In this document: piece by piece, positions 25,831-34,092 of the stretch
Layout of the letters: every line of letters begins with the position of its first letter
How positions within the stretch are numbered: position 1 is the first letter of the stretch
From: Mesorhizobium sp. Pch-S
GTDB taxonomy: Bacteria > Pseudomonadota > Alphaproteobacteria > Rhizobiales > Rhizobiaceae
Assembly (NCBI RefSeq): GCF_004136315.1
Contig: NZ_CP029562.1
Coordinates: forward strand, 4,549,501 to 4,613,500
Length of the DNA stretch: 64,000 nucleotides
Reading direction: 5' to 3'
Translations under genes and position numbers: made by a program
The notes under the pieces: model-generated
What the model was told of the DNA's origin: nothing
Databases searched by the model: none
What the model saw: only the letters and a program-made list of their open reading frames with translations

Positions 25831-26675
25831 CGGCGCACAAAGATGGATTGCCTGAGGACAAGGCGGAAATGACGATGATGGTTCATGCTTTGGTGGACGG
25901 CGAGCTCGACGCGGCCACGGCGCTGGCGGTGGAGCGGCGCATCGCTGCCGATCCCGGTCTTGCCGCCGAGCATGCGCGCATCACAGCGTTGCGCATGGCG
26001 GTGGGCCGTCTGCCAAAAACGCAGCCGACACAGACCTTTCTGGCGCGCATTGAAGCTATCGGAAGTGTCGATATCGATCAGGCGCCGCACGCATCCGTTC
26101 TGCCTTTCCGCACGCAGCCGTCGCAATCCGACCGCCCCCGTCGGGGCTGGTCGGCACGGTCCGTAACGTTCGATTGGCGTGCCCTGGCCGCGTCGATCGC
26201 CATCACCGCGGTGGTGGCGAGTGGAGCGACGCAATGGGTGATGACGGGTGGCTCTGATGACTTTGCCGTAGCCGTGGCAAGCGGCCATCGCCGCAGCCTG
26301 CTGGCTGCCAATCCGGTCGATGTCGTGTCGTCAGACCGGCATACGGTGAAACCTTGGCTCGACGGCCGGCTCGGCATGTCGCCACCGGCACCAGACCTTG
26401 CCAAGGAAGGGTTTGCACTGGTTGGTGGACGGGTTGAGGTTATCGACGGGCAGGCCGTTCCGGCATTGGTCTACCGACACAACGAACATCTGATCACGCT
26501 TGTTGCCCAGCCTCGGAGCAGCGGCAGGACAAGCAATCCCGTCGACCGTTCCTCGGACGGCTTTTCGATGGTGAGCTGGAGCGATCGTGCTTTCGCCTAT
26601 TGGGCGATCACCGACATGGAGCGCTCGGGGCTCGACGAGTTCGTCACTCGCTTCCGGGCCGCCGCCGCCATCTGA
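25827..26675 (+). CDS. Membrane-anchored anti-sigma factor
   Basis: A 282-residue protein starting in the sigma factor stop (ATGA). The first 70 residues (MMVHALVDGELDAATALAVERRIAADPGLAAEHARI) form an anti-sigma domain of the zinc-finger-like fold, but no His-x3-Cys-x2-Cys motif is visible, so it is probably zinc-free. A single membrane segment (WRALAASIAITAVVASGATQWV) follows near residue 125; the remaining 150 residues should be periplasmic. It presumably holds the sigma factor until an envelope signal arrives (inference from gene order and topology). Confidence 0.87.
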   Translation: MTAHKDGLPEDKAEMTMMVHALVDGELDAATALAVERRIAADPGLAAEHARITALRMAVGRLPKTQPTQTFLARIEAIGSVDIDQAPHASVLPFRTQPSQSDRPRRGWSARSVTFDWRALAASIAITAVVASGATQWVMTGGSDDFAVAVASGHRRSLLAANPVDVVSSDRHTVKPWLDGRLGMSPPAPDLAKEGFALVGGRVEVIDGQAVPALVYRHNEHLITLVAQPRSSGRTSNPVDRSSDGFSMVSWSDRAFAYWAITDMERSGLDEFVTRFRAAAAI

Positions 26676-26747
26676 TCCGGCGCGCCGGCTGGTTCCGGCG
26701 CATGACTCCGGAACCGAACATCAGTCCGCAGAAAGAAATCGGGACGC

Positions 26748-26775
26748 GGGAATAAAATCAGAGCAATCAAGGTCT
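26748..26775 (+). promoter_or_regulatory. ECF-type promoter P2, upstream of small secreted protein
   Basis: GGGAATAA (26748-26755), 16 bp spacer, GTCT (26772-26775), identical in pattern to P1 and P3. It lies 53 bp before the start of the 76-residue secreted protein. Confidence 0.75.
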
Positions 26776-26828
26776 TGTCTGTAGCGACGCCAGAAGGGCC
26801 CGCGTCAAACCAGACAAGGAATAGTGAT

Positions 26829-27059
26829 ATGTTGAAGGTTGCTCTCACCACACTCAGTATCGTCGCTGCAACCGGTACCGCCTTTGCAGGCAGCGACCAT
26901 TTCGATCCCGGCAGCATGCCGACCGTTACGGTCGATCACGCGACGACGGCTTCGGTTCCTGAGCCTCACAAGGATGTCGACGCCAGCATCAAGACCGGCA
27001 CCTCCGGCAAAGCCAAGATCGAACCAACGGATTTCGGCCACGATCTCTGGGGCAACTGA
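26829..27059 (+). CDS. Small secreted protein of unknown function
   Basis: A 76-residue protein with a signal peptide (MLKVALTTLSIVAATGTAFA) cleaved near residue 20, leaving about 56 polar residues that end PTDFGHDLWGN. It resembles the short, mesorhizobial DUF680-type proteins as I recall them, but I cannot check this. ATG 26829 follows AAGGA at a good distance. It has its own ECF-type promoter and is followed by a strong hairpin, so it is a separate transcript and probably one of the most highly expressed targets of the sigma factor (inference). Confidence 0.72.
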   Translation: MLKVALTTLSIVAATGTAFAGSDHFDPGSMPTVTVDHATTASVPEPHKDVDASIKTGTSGKAKIEPTDFGHDLWGN

Positions 27060-27069
27060 TTGGCTGCTG

Positions 27070-27105
27070 CCTGTTCGGAGGAGTGGCTCCCGCTCCTCGA
27101 ACAGG
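27070..27105 (+). terminator. Hairpin terminator after the small secreted protein
   Basis: CCTGTTCGGAGGAG (27070-27083) pairs with CTCCTCGAACAGG (27093-27105), a 13-bp stem with one bulged G and a 9-base loop. Only a short pyrimidine-rich tract follows. It separates P2 and P3 transcripts. Confidence 0.65.
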
Positions 27106-27163
27106 CCTTGCTTCCGAGTTAGCGCGCATCTTCGCATCCGATCGAAAGAAAGACCCCATGGGC

Positions 27164-27191
27164 GGGAATAAATCCGGAAGGCGGCAGGTCT
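27164..27191 (+). promoter_or_regulatory. ECF-type promoter P3, upstream of MBL-fold gene
   Basis: GGGAATAA (27164-27171), 16 bp spacer, GTCT (27188-27191). It lies 65 bp before the start of the MBL-fold, TPR and DoxX genes. Confidence 0.75.
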
Positions 27192-27256
27192 CGTCATCAG
27201 GGTGAACGGATCACCCGACCGCTTTCAAATCGTTGCATCAGACAAGAGAGATCACG

Positions 27257-28231
27257 ATGTTCAACATGACACGTCGCATGGTGCTCGGATCCGCGGCGGC
27301 TGCCGCGGCATTCGGAGTTGCCGGAAAGCTTGAATTGATTGTCCCCGCATCGGCTGCCGCTCCGGTAGAGCCGACGGTTGGCTTCTACCGCTACAAGGTC
27401 GGATCGGTGGAAGCCACGGCCATCTATGACGGCATCTGGCGCAAGCCGCACGATCCGACCTTCATCGCCAATGCCTCGGTCGACGACACCAAGGCGGCAC
27501 TGGCAAAAGCCGGTCTTCCGACCGACTTCATGCCGATACCGCTCACCGTCGTTGTGCTCAAGATCGGCGACAGGCTGATCATGATGGATGCGGGATCGGG
27601 TGTCGGCCAGTGGCAGGCCAATGCCACCCATCTGCCGGCCAACATGGCTGCCGCGGGCATCGACTACAAAGCGATCGACACCATCATGATCTCGCATTTC
27701 CACCCCGATCACGTCTGGGGGCTGATGGAAAAGGGAAGCAACGATCCGGTGTTTCCCAACGCCGAGCTGATCGTCAACGCCACGGAATACAAATGGTGGA
27801 CGGATCCGGGTCGCGTCGACCAACTGCCCGCGGGCCGCAAGCCAGCTGGAAAGCGCATCGCGGAGAATTTTCCGAAGTGGAAGAACTGGAAACTGGTCGA
27901 GGATGGGGCGGAAGTCGCTCCGGGTGTTCAGCTGATTGCAGCGCCGGGGCATACACCCGGCCATTCCGTTTTCCTCGTGGCTTCGGGCAACGAGCAATAC
28001 CTGATTTCAGCCGACACCATGTATGTGCCAGCGCTGCTTGCCCCGCATCCGGAGTGGCAAGGCAGCTATGACCAGGATGGCCCAACTGCAATCGCCACCC
28101 GTCACAAGCTGATCGACCGCGTCATAGCGGACAGGATCAGGATCAGCGGCTCGCACTTCCCGTTCCCGGGAACCGGATCCTTCGTGAAGGACGGCAACGC
28201 CTACGGCTTCACGCCGACCATCCAGAGCTGA
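27257..28231 (+). CDS. Tat-exported metallo-beta-lactamase-fold hydrolase
   Basis: A 324-residue MBL-fold protein. The N terminus has a twin-arginine signal (MTRRMVLGSAAAAAAFGVAG), so it is exported folded. The metal motif H-x-H-x-D-H is complete at His147, His149, Asp151 and His152 (SHFHPDHVWG); APGHTPGHS supplies the next His and SADTMY the bridging Asp. ATG 27257 is preferred over an in-frame codon at 27233. Family members hydrolyse lactones, thioesters or other esters, and the substrate here is unknown. It is the first gene behind promoter P3 and should be made when the ECF sigma factor is active. Confidence 0.9.
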   Translation: MFNMTRRMVLGSAAAAAAFGVAGKLELIVPASAAAPVEPTVGFYRYKVGSVEATAIYDGIWRKPHDPTFIANASVDDTKAALAKAGLPTDFMPIPLTVVVLKIGDRLIMMDAGSGVGQWQANATHLPANMAAAGIDYKAIDTIMISHFHPDHVWGLMEKGSNDPVFPNAELIVNATEYKWWTDPGRVDQLPAGRKPAGKRIAENFPKWKNWKLVEDGAEVAPGVQLIAAPGHTPGHSVFLVASGNEQYLISADTMYVPALLAPHPEWQGSYDQDGPTAIATRHKLIDRVIADRIRISGSHFPFPGTGSFVKDGNAYGFTPTIQS

Positions 28232-28251
28232 CGATAGGTGGGAGAAAGACG

Positions 28252-28710
28252 ATGACCAGGTTTCTTGGAATGCTGAGTGGCATCTGCCTGATGGCACTCG
28301 CGACCGGACTGATGCTGCCACCGGCCTATGCCGTTGACGATATCGAAACGACGGATGCCCCCGACCTGACCGCTGTCAGGGCAAAGATCGAGGCGAAGGA
28401 CTATCAGGGTGCTTTGGCGGAATTGCGCGATCTCGCCCAGGATACGCAGCAGCCCGATGTCTACAATCTGCTCGGCTTCACGCTGCGCAAGACGGGCGAC
28501 TACAGCACCGCGCTTACCTATTACAACAAGGCGCTCGAGTTGAAGCCCGATCACAAGGCGGCGCGGGAATATCTCGGCGAACTTTATGTTGAAACGGGCG
28601 ACCTTGCAAAAGCCAGGGAGCAGCTGGCCTCGCTGCAAAAACTCTGCCCCAGCGGCTGCGAGGAGCTGGAGGACCTGCAGCAGGCAATTCAGACCAAGGT
28701 TACCAAATGA
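28252..28710 (+). CDS. Secreted TPR-repeat protein
   Basis: A 152-residue protein with a signal peptide (FLGMLSGICLMALATGLMLPPAYA) and about two and a half tetratricopeptide repeats: DYQGALAELRDLAQDTQQPDVYNLLGFTLRKTGDYSTALTYYNKALELKPDHKAAREYLGELY in outline. Two late cysteines (LQKLCPSGCEEL) could form a disulfide or bind a cofactor. It follows the MBL gene by 20 bp and overlaps DoxX as ATGA. TPR proteins are scaffolds, so a partner in the envelope is likely but not identified. Confidence 0.88.
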   Translation: MTRFLGMLSGICLMALATGLMLPPAYAVDDIETTDAPDLTAVRAKIEAKDYQGALAELRDLAQDTQQPDVYNLLGFTLRKTGDYSTALTYYNKALELKPDHKAAREYLGELYVETGDLAKAREQLASLQKLCPSGCEELEDLQQAIQTKVTK

Positions 28711-29207
28711 AGTCGGGCAGGCGCACAGCGCCTGCCTTTTCATCCTGGATGGGGCTCGCCGTGCCGATGATACCAACCAACTGGACGGTTCGCCCGTCGG
28801 ATTTCGTGCTGCTGGCGAGCCGCCTGCTGCTCGCCTTGATCTTTGTGCATGAGGGATTCGCGCTTGCCCTGCATTTCGACAGCACGGTGAAGGCGATGGC
28901 GCCACTCGGGATCGGTGTTCCGCTGGTACTGGCAACCATCGCGCTTCAGATTACGGCGGGCTTGTCCGTGGGATCGGGTTTTCTCACGCGCATCGGGGCT
29001 GGCGCTCTTGGCCTGTTCTGCCTCGCCACGGCAGCGCTGTTTCACACGAATTTCGCCAACCACAACGAATTGCTGCATTTCGAAAAGGACCTCGCCATCG
29101 CGGGTGGGATGTTCGTTCTGGCGGTTGCCGGCGCCGGCGGATTTTCTTTGGATGTGCTGGTTCAGCGTACTTTGAAAGGGAGCGTACGGATATCGACTGA
29201 GTCATAG
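28707..29207 (+). CDS. DoxX-like membrane protein
   Basis: A 166-residue integral membrane protein of the DoxX family with four helices. The hallmark is DFVLLASRLLLALIFVHEGFALAL, followed by GIGVPLVLATIALQITAGLSVG and HFEKDLAIAGGMFVLAVAG. Its start overlaps the TPR gene stop by 4 bp. DoxX proteins are linked to quinone or thiol redox chemistry in the membrane. Together with the exported MBL and TPR proteins it suggests an envelope stress or oxidant response (inference). Confidence 0.87.
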   Translation: MKSGRRTAPAFSSWMGLAVPMIPTNWTVRPSDFVLLASRLLLALIFVHEGFALALHFDSTVKAMAPLGIGVPLVLATIALQITAGLSVGSGFLTRIGAGALGLFCLATAALFHTNFANHNELLHFEKDLAIAGGMFVLAVAGAGGFSLDVLVQRTLKGSVRISTES

Positions 29208-29369
29208 CCTGACCAAATGCCGTCGCAGTCGGTTGATAGAGGATAGGTGTCGTCTGTTGGCGATGCAGGCTGTGGACCGAGCACCGGCAAAAGGTCTGCG
29301 CTTGTTGGGCGTTTCAATATCTGTTACTTAACACGCTAAGTTATCTGTCGACATAGGCGTGAGGCAGCG

Positions 29370-30356
29370 TTGGAACTGTTGAGCTCTGTGGGTTTGCTGC
29401 ACAAGGACCGGATACGGACACCTTTCAGCCGCTGGGTCGACGATCTCCATCACACCTGCGGCAGTTTCCGCCCCCGGGCCATGGACACCAGCCTCGACAT
29501 TCGTGGCGAAGCCCGGCGCATCAACGCCTGCGGCATGGAATTTTCGCACATTTCCAACGACCTCGACCGTGTCGATCATGATTGGGATGATGTCCGGCGC
29601 GATGCCATCGAGCAGCTTTTCCTGCTCGTGCAGCTCGAAGGTTCCTGCGGCGTGGAACACAGTGGCCGGCAGAGTGCCCTGGGCGTAGGCGATTGTATCC
29701 TGGTTGATTCCACCAAGCCGACCACATTCCATTTCGGAGGCAAGTTCAGTAACCACCTGTCGCTCAACCTGCCCAGGCAGCTCATCTATTTCCATGGTGG
29801 CGACAAGCTGAACGTGGCGCAGACGCTGGAGGCAGCCGATCCGATGGCCATCACGCTACGGGCACTGCTGGCCAAGGTGCTGTCGACAGCCGACAGCGAT
29901 GTCCATGCGGCGAACCTGCGCCAGTTGATGCTTGACGCGACAAGGCAGGCCTTCGTATCGGATGTTCACAATTCGCTGTCGTTCGATTCGCTCAGCGACC
30001 TGGCTGCGAGGCGATTGCAGATGATCGATATGCTGATCGATCAGCATCTGACCAGCCCTTACCTTTCGGCACAGTGGCTGGCGAAACGCGCAGGGGTGTC
30101 GATGCGGGTGCTGCAACTGCATTTCCGCGATCTCGGCATGACCTGCACCACCTTCATTCGCGACAAACGCCTGCGTTTCGCGCATGAGAGGATCAAGCAG
30201 TTGCACTATCAGAACGGCACGCAGACCATTGCGGATGTGGCCTATTCCGCCGGTTTCAACGATCTTTCCTATTTCAATCGTTGCTTCAAGGAGTTGTTCG
30301 CCTGTGCACCGAGCGAACTTCTGAGATCGGCCCCACATAAAAAAAGAGTGCATTAG
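29370..30356 (+). CDS. AraC family transcriptional regulator (FeaR-like)
   Basis: A 328-residue regulator with an N-terminal AraC-binding-like cupin half and a C-terminal double helix-turn-helix: YLSAQWLAKRAGVSMRVLQLHFRDLGMTCTTFIRDKRL and ADVAYSAGFNDLSYFNRCFKELFACAPSE in outline. The best start is a TTG at 29370 with GAGG at 29361; no ATG gives a full N terminus. The 162-bp gap before it holds no gene I can see. It probably activates the ABC operon beginning at 30661 (inference). Confidence 0.87.
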   Translation: MELLSSVGLLHKDRIRTPFSRWVDDLHHTCGSFRPRAMDTSLDIRGEARRINACGMEFSHISNDLDRVDHDWDDVRRDAIEQLFLLVQLEGSCGVEHSGRQSALGVGDCILVDSTKPTTFHFGGKFSNHLSLNLPRQLIYFHGGDKLNVAQTLEAADPMAITLRALLAKVLSTADSDVHAANLRQLMLDATRQAFVSDVHNSLSFDSLSDLAARRLQMIDMLIDQHLTSPYLSAQWLAKRAGVSMRVLQLHFRDLGMTCTTFIRDKRLRFAHERIKQLHYQNGTQTIADVAYSAGFNDLSYFNRCFKELFACAPSELLRSAPHKKRVH

Positions 30357-30660
30357 CCTCGGCTCGGTGGCGCGGCCTGACGTTCGTCAGACCCTTAGCG
30401 GCTTGTCGAGCTGCCGTCGGACGCCTGTTCGCACCTGATTTTTCAGCAAAATTTTCAAGATGACCGCGACGGCATGGGAGCGTTCACTGCCCAAATCACT
30501 GACGTCGATTTTACGCTCGAGCCCGTATCGGGTTTCGTTTCGCTCCAAGACACAACCGGCTGGCCGGTGTTGGTTGTGAGGGTACGGCCGCCAAAGAAGA
30601 ACCCGCACAAAGGTCGGGGCAGGGGCGCGAGCCGCTACATGTGGAGGAGAAATCACGGTC
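30357..30660. other. 304-bp non-coding gap before the peptide-type ABC operon
   Basis: It holds a dyad GGCCTGACG-TT-CGTCAGACC at 30374-30393 just after the AraC stop, which may be a weak terminator or an operator, and a strong ribosome binding site (GGAGGAGA, 30643-30650) before ATG 30661. I see no convincing -35/-10 pair and no credible gene. Confidence 0.5.
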
Positions 30661-32157
30661 ATGATTCCGGTGAAATTCAGTCGCGCTATCGCGGTCGCTC
30701 TGCTGACCGCCACGACAGCCCTGGCGTCCCATACAATTGCGCAGGCGCAGGAGCTCGTGCTCGGCGTCATCGGCAACAGCAAGGATCAGGTGCAGCCCTA
30801 TACGCCGACGAGCTCTGCGTCCGCAGGCTCCTTGTACAACCAGCTTTATGACGGCCTGACGGCCTACGATTCCAAGGGCGCGGTGGTCATGGAACTCGCC
30901 GAGTCCATGACACCGAACGCAACCCTCGATGTCTGGACCGTCAAGCTTCGCCCCAACGTCAAGCGTCATGACGGCAAGCCGTTCACCGCAGACGACGTCA
31001 TCGCCAGCATCAAGCACATGATGGACCCGGCGAACAATTTCGTCGTCTCCAGCCAGATCGACTTTGTCGACCCGGCAAAAATCCGCAAGGTCGACGACCT
31101 GACGATGGAATTCACCCTCAAGCGTCCGTTCGGCCTGTTCGCCAATGCTTTCGCCGACGAGGATTTTAGAATCCGTGCCATTTCGGATGACGGCTCCGTG
31201 ACCGGAACCGGGCCCTTCAAGCTCGATTCCTTCACACCTGGCCAGGAAGCACGGCTGAGCCGCTTCGACGATTATTGGGGCGAGAAGCCTGGCTTCGACA
31301 AGCTGCGCATCATCGGTTTCCGGGATCAGCAGGCGGTGACCAACGCATTGCGCGGCGGCCAGATCGACGTCGCCTATTCGGTGCCTTACACCGACGTTCC
31401 GGCACTGACCAAGGACCCGAAGCTGAAGACCGTGGTCAGCGGCACGACCACCTATCCGATCATCTCCGTGCGCGTCGACACGGCACCTTTCAATGACCCG
31501 AAGGTCCTGGAAGCGCTCAAGCTGCTGGTCGACCGCCAACAGATCGTCGACAATGCCTTCGGCGGCTTTGGCAAGATCGCCAACGACTATCTTGGCAACA
31601 ACACGGCTTGCCCGGTGCCGTCCGAGCCGCAGCGCGTGCAGGACATTGCCAAGGCAAAGCAGCTTCTGGCCGAGGCCGGCAAAAGCAACCTCAAGCTCGA
31701 ACTCGTGACCGACGGGGCCTTCGCCGGCATGATGGAGATGGCGCAGCTTTATGCGCAGCAGGCTGCGCAGGCGGGGATCGCCATCAAGGTGCGCCGACTC
31801 GATCCGGCTACTTTCCTCAATCGCTGGCGTGAATGGCCATTCCTGATCAGCCTGACCAGCGGACCGTACGAGACAGCAGCACTGGCAGCGCTTCTGCCGG
31901 GGCAGGGCGAGAATGCCACGCATTTCGATGACGCCGAATACAATGATCTCGCCAAGAAGCTGCAGAGCACTGGCGATCTGGTCGAACAATGCAAGCTGGT
32001 CACGCAGCTGCAGGCGATCGAATACAAGCGCAGCGGTGACATCGTTGCTGCCTATCCCGAAAACATCACCGTCTATCGGGACACGGTCAGCGGGCTGAAG
32101 CCTGATCTCTACGGCCGTACCGCCATCCTGTTTGGTGGTGTCACCGTCAAGAAGTGA
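30661..32157 (+). CDS. ABC transporter substrate-binding protein (peptide/nickel type)
   Basis: A 498-residue periplasmic binding protein of the SBP-5 (DppA/OppA) family. A signal peptide (AIAVALLTATTALASHTIAQA) ends near residue 30. The family block LRPNVKRHDGKPFTADDVIASIKHMMD is clear, with GTGPFKLDSFTPGQEARL and RQQIVDNAFGGFGKIAND later. It leads a complete operon of two permeases and a fused ATPase. The family imports peptides, opines, glycosides and other compounds, and the substrate here cannot be read. Confidence 0.92.
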   Translation: MIPVKFSRAIAVALLTATTALASHTIAQAQELVLGVIGNSKDQVQPYTPTSSASAGSLYNQLYDGLTAYDSKGAVVMELAESMTPNATLDVWTVKLRPNVKRHDGKPFTADDVIASIKHMMDPANNFVVSSQIDFVDPAKIRKVDDLTMEFTLKRPFGLFANAFADEDFRIRAISDDGSVTGTGPFKLDSFTPGQEARLSRFDDYWGEKPGFDKLRIIGFRDQQAVTNALRGGQIDVAYSVPYTDVPALTKDPKLKTVVSGTTTYPIISVRVDTAPFNDPKVLEALKLLVDRQQIVDNAFGGFGKIANDYLGNNTACPVPSEPQRVQDIAKAKQLLAEAGKSNLKLELVTDGAFAGMMEMAQLYAQQAAQAGIAIKVRRLDPATFLNRWREWPFLISLTSGPYETAALAALLPGQGENATHFDDAEYNDLAKKLQSTGDLVEQCKLVTQLQAIEYKRSGDIVAAYPENITVYRDTVSGLKPDLYGRTAILFGGVTVKK

Positions 32158-32206
32158 CAGCTCTCGATCGAAGATGATCAGTCCAAGGCGCGGGGAAGAG
32201 CGTTCG

Positions 32207-33211
32207 ATGACAGTCGATAGCCAGACCGACAATGCAACGATCGGGGTTTTCACCCGGCTGCAGCCTTTGCTTGCACGGTTGCTGCAAGGGGTGCTGACGC
32301 TGCTTGCGGTGTCGTTGCTGATCTTCCTCGCGGCACGCGCCTTGCCGGGGGATGTCGCCAACATGATCCTCGGCCAGAGCGCGACGCAGGAACAGCTGGA
32401 CCAGCTGCGTGTCCAGCTCGGGCTAGACCAGCCGCTGTGGTGGCAATACCTCATCTGGCTGGGCGGCATCCTGCGGGGCGACTGGGGAATGTCCCTCTCC
32501 AACGGACAGCCGGTGGCGGACCTGCTCGCGCTCGGGGTTCGCAATTCCGCGACCCTGAGCGGGGTGGCGCTCGCCGTCATGCTGCCCTTGTCGCTGCTGG
32601 TCGGGGTGATCGCCGCGCAGTTCCGCGACGGCGTCGTCGACAAGGTCTTTCTCGGCATGTCGATGGTGGCCAATGCCGTTCCCGACTTTGTCACAGGGAC
32701 GGTGCTGGTCGCGCTTTTTGCGACAACGGTGCTGCACGTGCTGCCGGCGGTTTCATTCATCCCACCGGGAGACTCGCCGTTCTCCTACCCCGACGCGCTG
32801 GTGCTGCCGGCGACAACGGTGATCATTCCCGGCGTCATGTATCTCGCCCGTTTGGTGAGGGTCGCAGTCATCGATGTGATGGCGACCGAGTATATCCAGA
32901 CCGCCGAGCTCAAGGGCCTGTCGCCGAGCCGGATCCTGTTCCGGCATGCGTTGCCGAACGCGGTAGCGCCGATCATTCCGGCGGCCAGCCTCGTCGCGGC
33001 CTTCACGGTCGGCGGTGTTGTCGTGGTGGAGTATCTGTTCGCCTATCCCGGCGTCGGCAGCGCCCTGGTCGACGCCGTCACCAACCGCGACCTGCCGGTG
33101 ATCCAGGCTAATGTGCTGGTGATCGCCTCGGCGTACTTCATCTTCAATCTCATCGCCGACTCGCTCGCCCAGCGGGATGAGGCGGCTGGCCAGAAGCAGT
33201 CCAAGGCGTGA
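32207..33211 (+). CDS. ABC transporter permease (DppB type)
   Basis: A 334-residue permease with six helices. N-terminal QGVLTLLAVSLLIFLAARALPGDVANMIL and the coupling loop MATEYIQTAELKGLSPSRILFRHALPNAVAPI are typical of DppB/OppB. ATG 32207 has GGGGAAGAG upstream; an in-frame codon at 32132 would overlap the binding-protein gene. The second permease begins in its stop codon at a GTG. Confidence 0.92.
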   Translation: MTVDSQTDNATIGVFTRLQPLLARLLQGVLTLLAVSLLIFLAARALPGDVANMILGQSATQEQLDQLRVQLGLDQPLWWQYLIWLGGILRGDWGMSLSNGQPVADLLALGVRNSATLSGVALAVMLPLSLLVGVIAAQFRDGVVDKVFLGMSMVANAVPDFVTGTVLVALFATTVLHVLPAVSFIPPGDSPFSYPDALVLPATTVIIPGVMYLARLVRVAVIDVMATEYIQTAELKGLSPSRILFRHALPNAVAPIIPAASLVAAFTVGGVVVVEYLFAYPGVGSALVDAVTNRDLPVIQANVLVIASAYFIFNLIADSLAQRDEAAGQKQSKA

Positions 33212-34092
33212 GTATCGACGTGGAAATAACAATGACTGCGCACCAGGCCGTGCGCCGGCGCCCAGCCAGTGGCTGGTGGCGGCTTTGGGCATCCGCCCAG
33301 GTTCGTTGGGGGGTGATCCTGCTGGCCGCGATGACCACGCTGGTCGTGATCGGCCCTTTCGTCGCGCCCTACGATCCCGCCGCGCCCGTGGGTAAACCCT
33401 ATGACGTGCCTTCGGCAGTTGCCTGGCTCGGCACCGACAATCTCGGGCGCGATGTCCTGTCCCGTGTGCTTTCAGGTGGTGTCTATCTCGCCTGGATGGC
33501 TCCGGTTTCGGCCCTGCTCAGCGTGGTGATCGGTGCCGCTGTGGCCCTGGTGACCGCCTATTATCGCGGCTGGACCGACCTTGTGCTGATGCGGTCGCTG
33601 GATGTGCTGCTGGCCTTCCCGGGCATTCTTCTGACGCTGCTGTGCGTCTCGGTGTTCGGGCCGCAGCCGATCCTGCTGGTCGGGCTGGTGGTTCTGACCC
33701 TGATGCCGGGCGTCGCCCGCGTCATCCGCGGCGCTGCCATTCCGCTTCTCGACCGGGAATATGTGCTGTGGGCCAAGGCCGTCGGCACGCCGGGCCCCGT
33801 GATCATCCTGCGCGAATTGCTGCCAAACGTTTCTTCGCCGCTGCTGGTCGAGCTGGGGCTCAGGCTGAGCTGGTCGGTTGGGATCCTGTCCTCGATGAGT
33901 TTCATCGGCTACGGTATCCAGCCGCCGGCGGCCGACTGGGGCCTGATGGTCAGTGAAAACGGTACCGGCCTCGGCACCCAGCCCTTTGCCGTGCTCGCGC
34001 CGATCCTGATGATCATCCTCTACACCATCGGGGGCGGCCTGATCGCCGAAGGAGCTGCGCGGGTGATGGCCCGTACGGAAGGCGCGTCATGA
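33208..34092 (+). CDS. ABC transporter permease (DppC type)
   Basis: A 294-residue permease starting at GTG 33208, overlapping the previous stop (GTGA); ATG 33232 is an alternative. It carries the DppC hallmarks WLGTDNLGRDVLSRVLSGG and the loop LLDREYVLWAKAVGTPGPVIILRELLPNVSSPL. It overlaps the ATPase gene by 4 bp, so translation of the whole transporter is coupled. Confidence 0.92.
   Translation: MSIDVEITMTAHQAVRRRPASGWWRLWASAQVRWGVILLAAMTTLVVIGPFVAPYDPAAPVGKPYDVPSAVAWLGTDNLGRDVLSRVLSGGVYLAWMAPVSALLSVVIGAAVALVTAYYRGWTDLVLMRSLDVLLAFPGILLTLLCVSVFGPQPILLVGLVVLTLMPGVARVIRGAAIPLLDREYVLWAKAVGTPGPVIILRELLPNVSSPLLVELGLRLSWSVGILSSMSFIGYGIQPPAADWGLMVSENGTGLGTQPFAVLAPILMIILYTIGGGLIAEGAARVMARTEGAS

Noticed and set aside
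30474..30851. A 125-codon frame reaching into the binding-protein gene
   Set aside because: It overlaps the signal peptide region of a certain gene in another frame and has no motif or ribosome binding site.
30511..32760. A 749-codon open frame on the minus strand
   Set aside because: It runs antisense to the binding protein and permease genes, whose families are certain; its product is Arg/His/Asp-rich with no domain, typical of a shadow frame in high-GC DNA.
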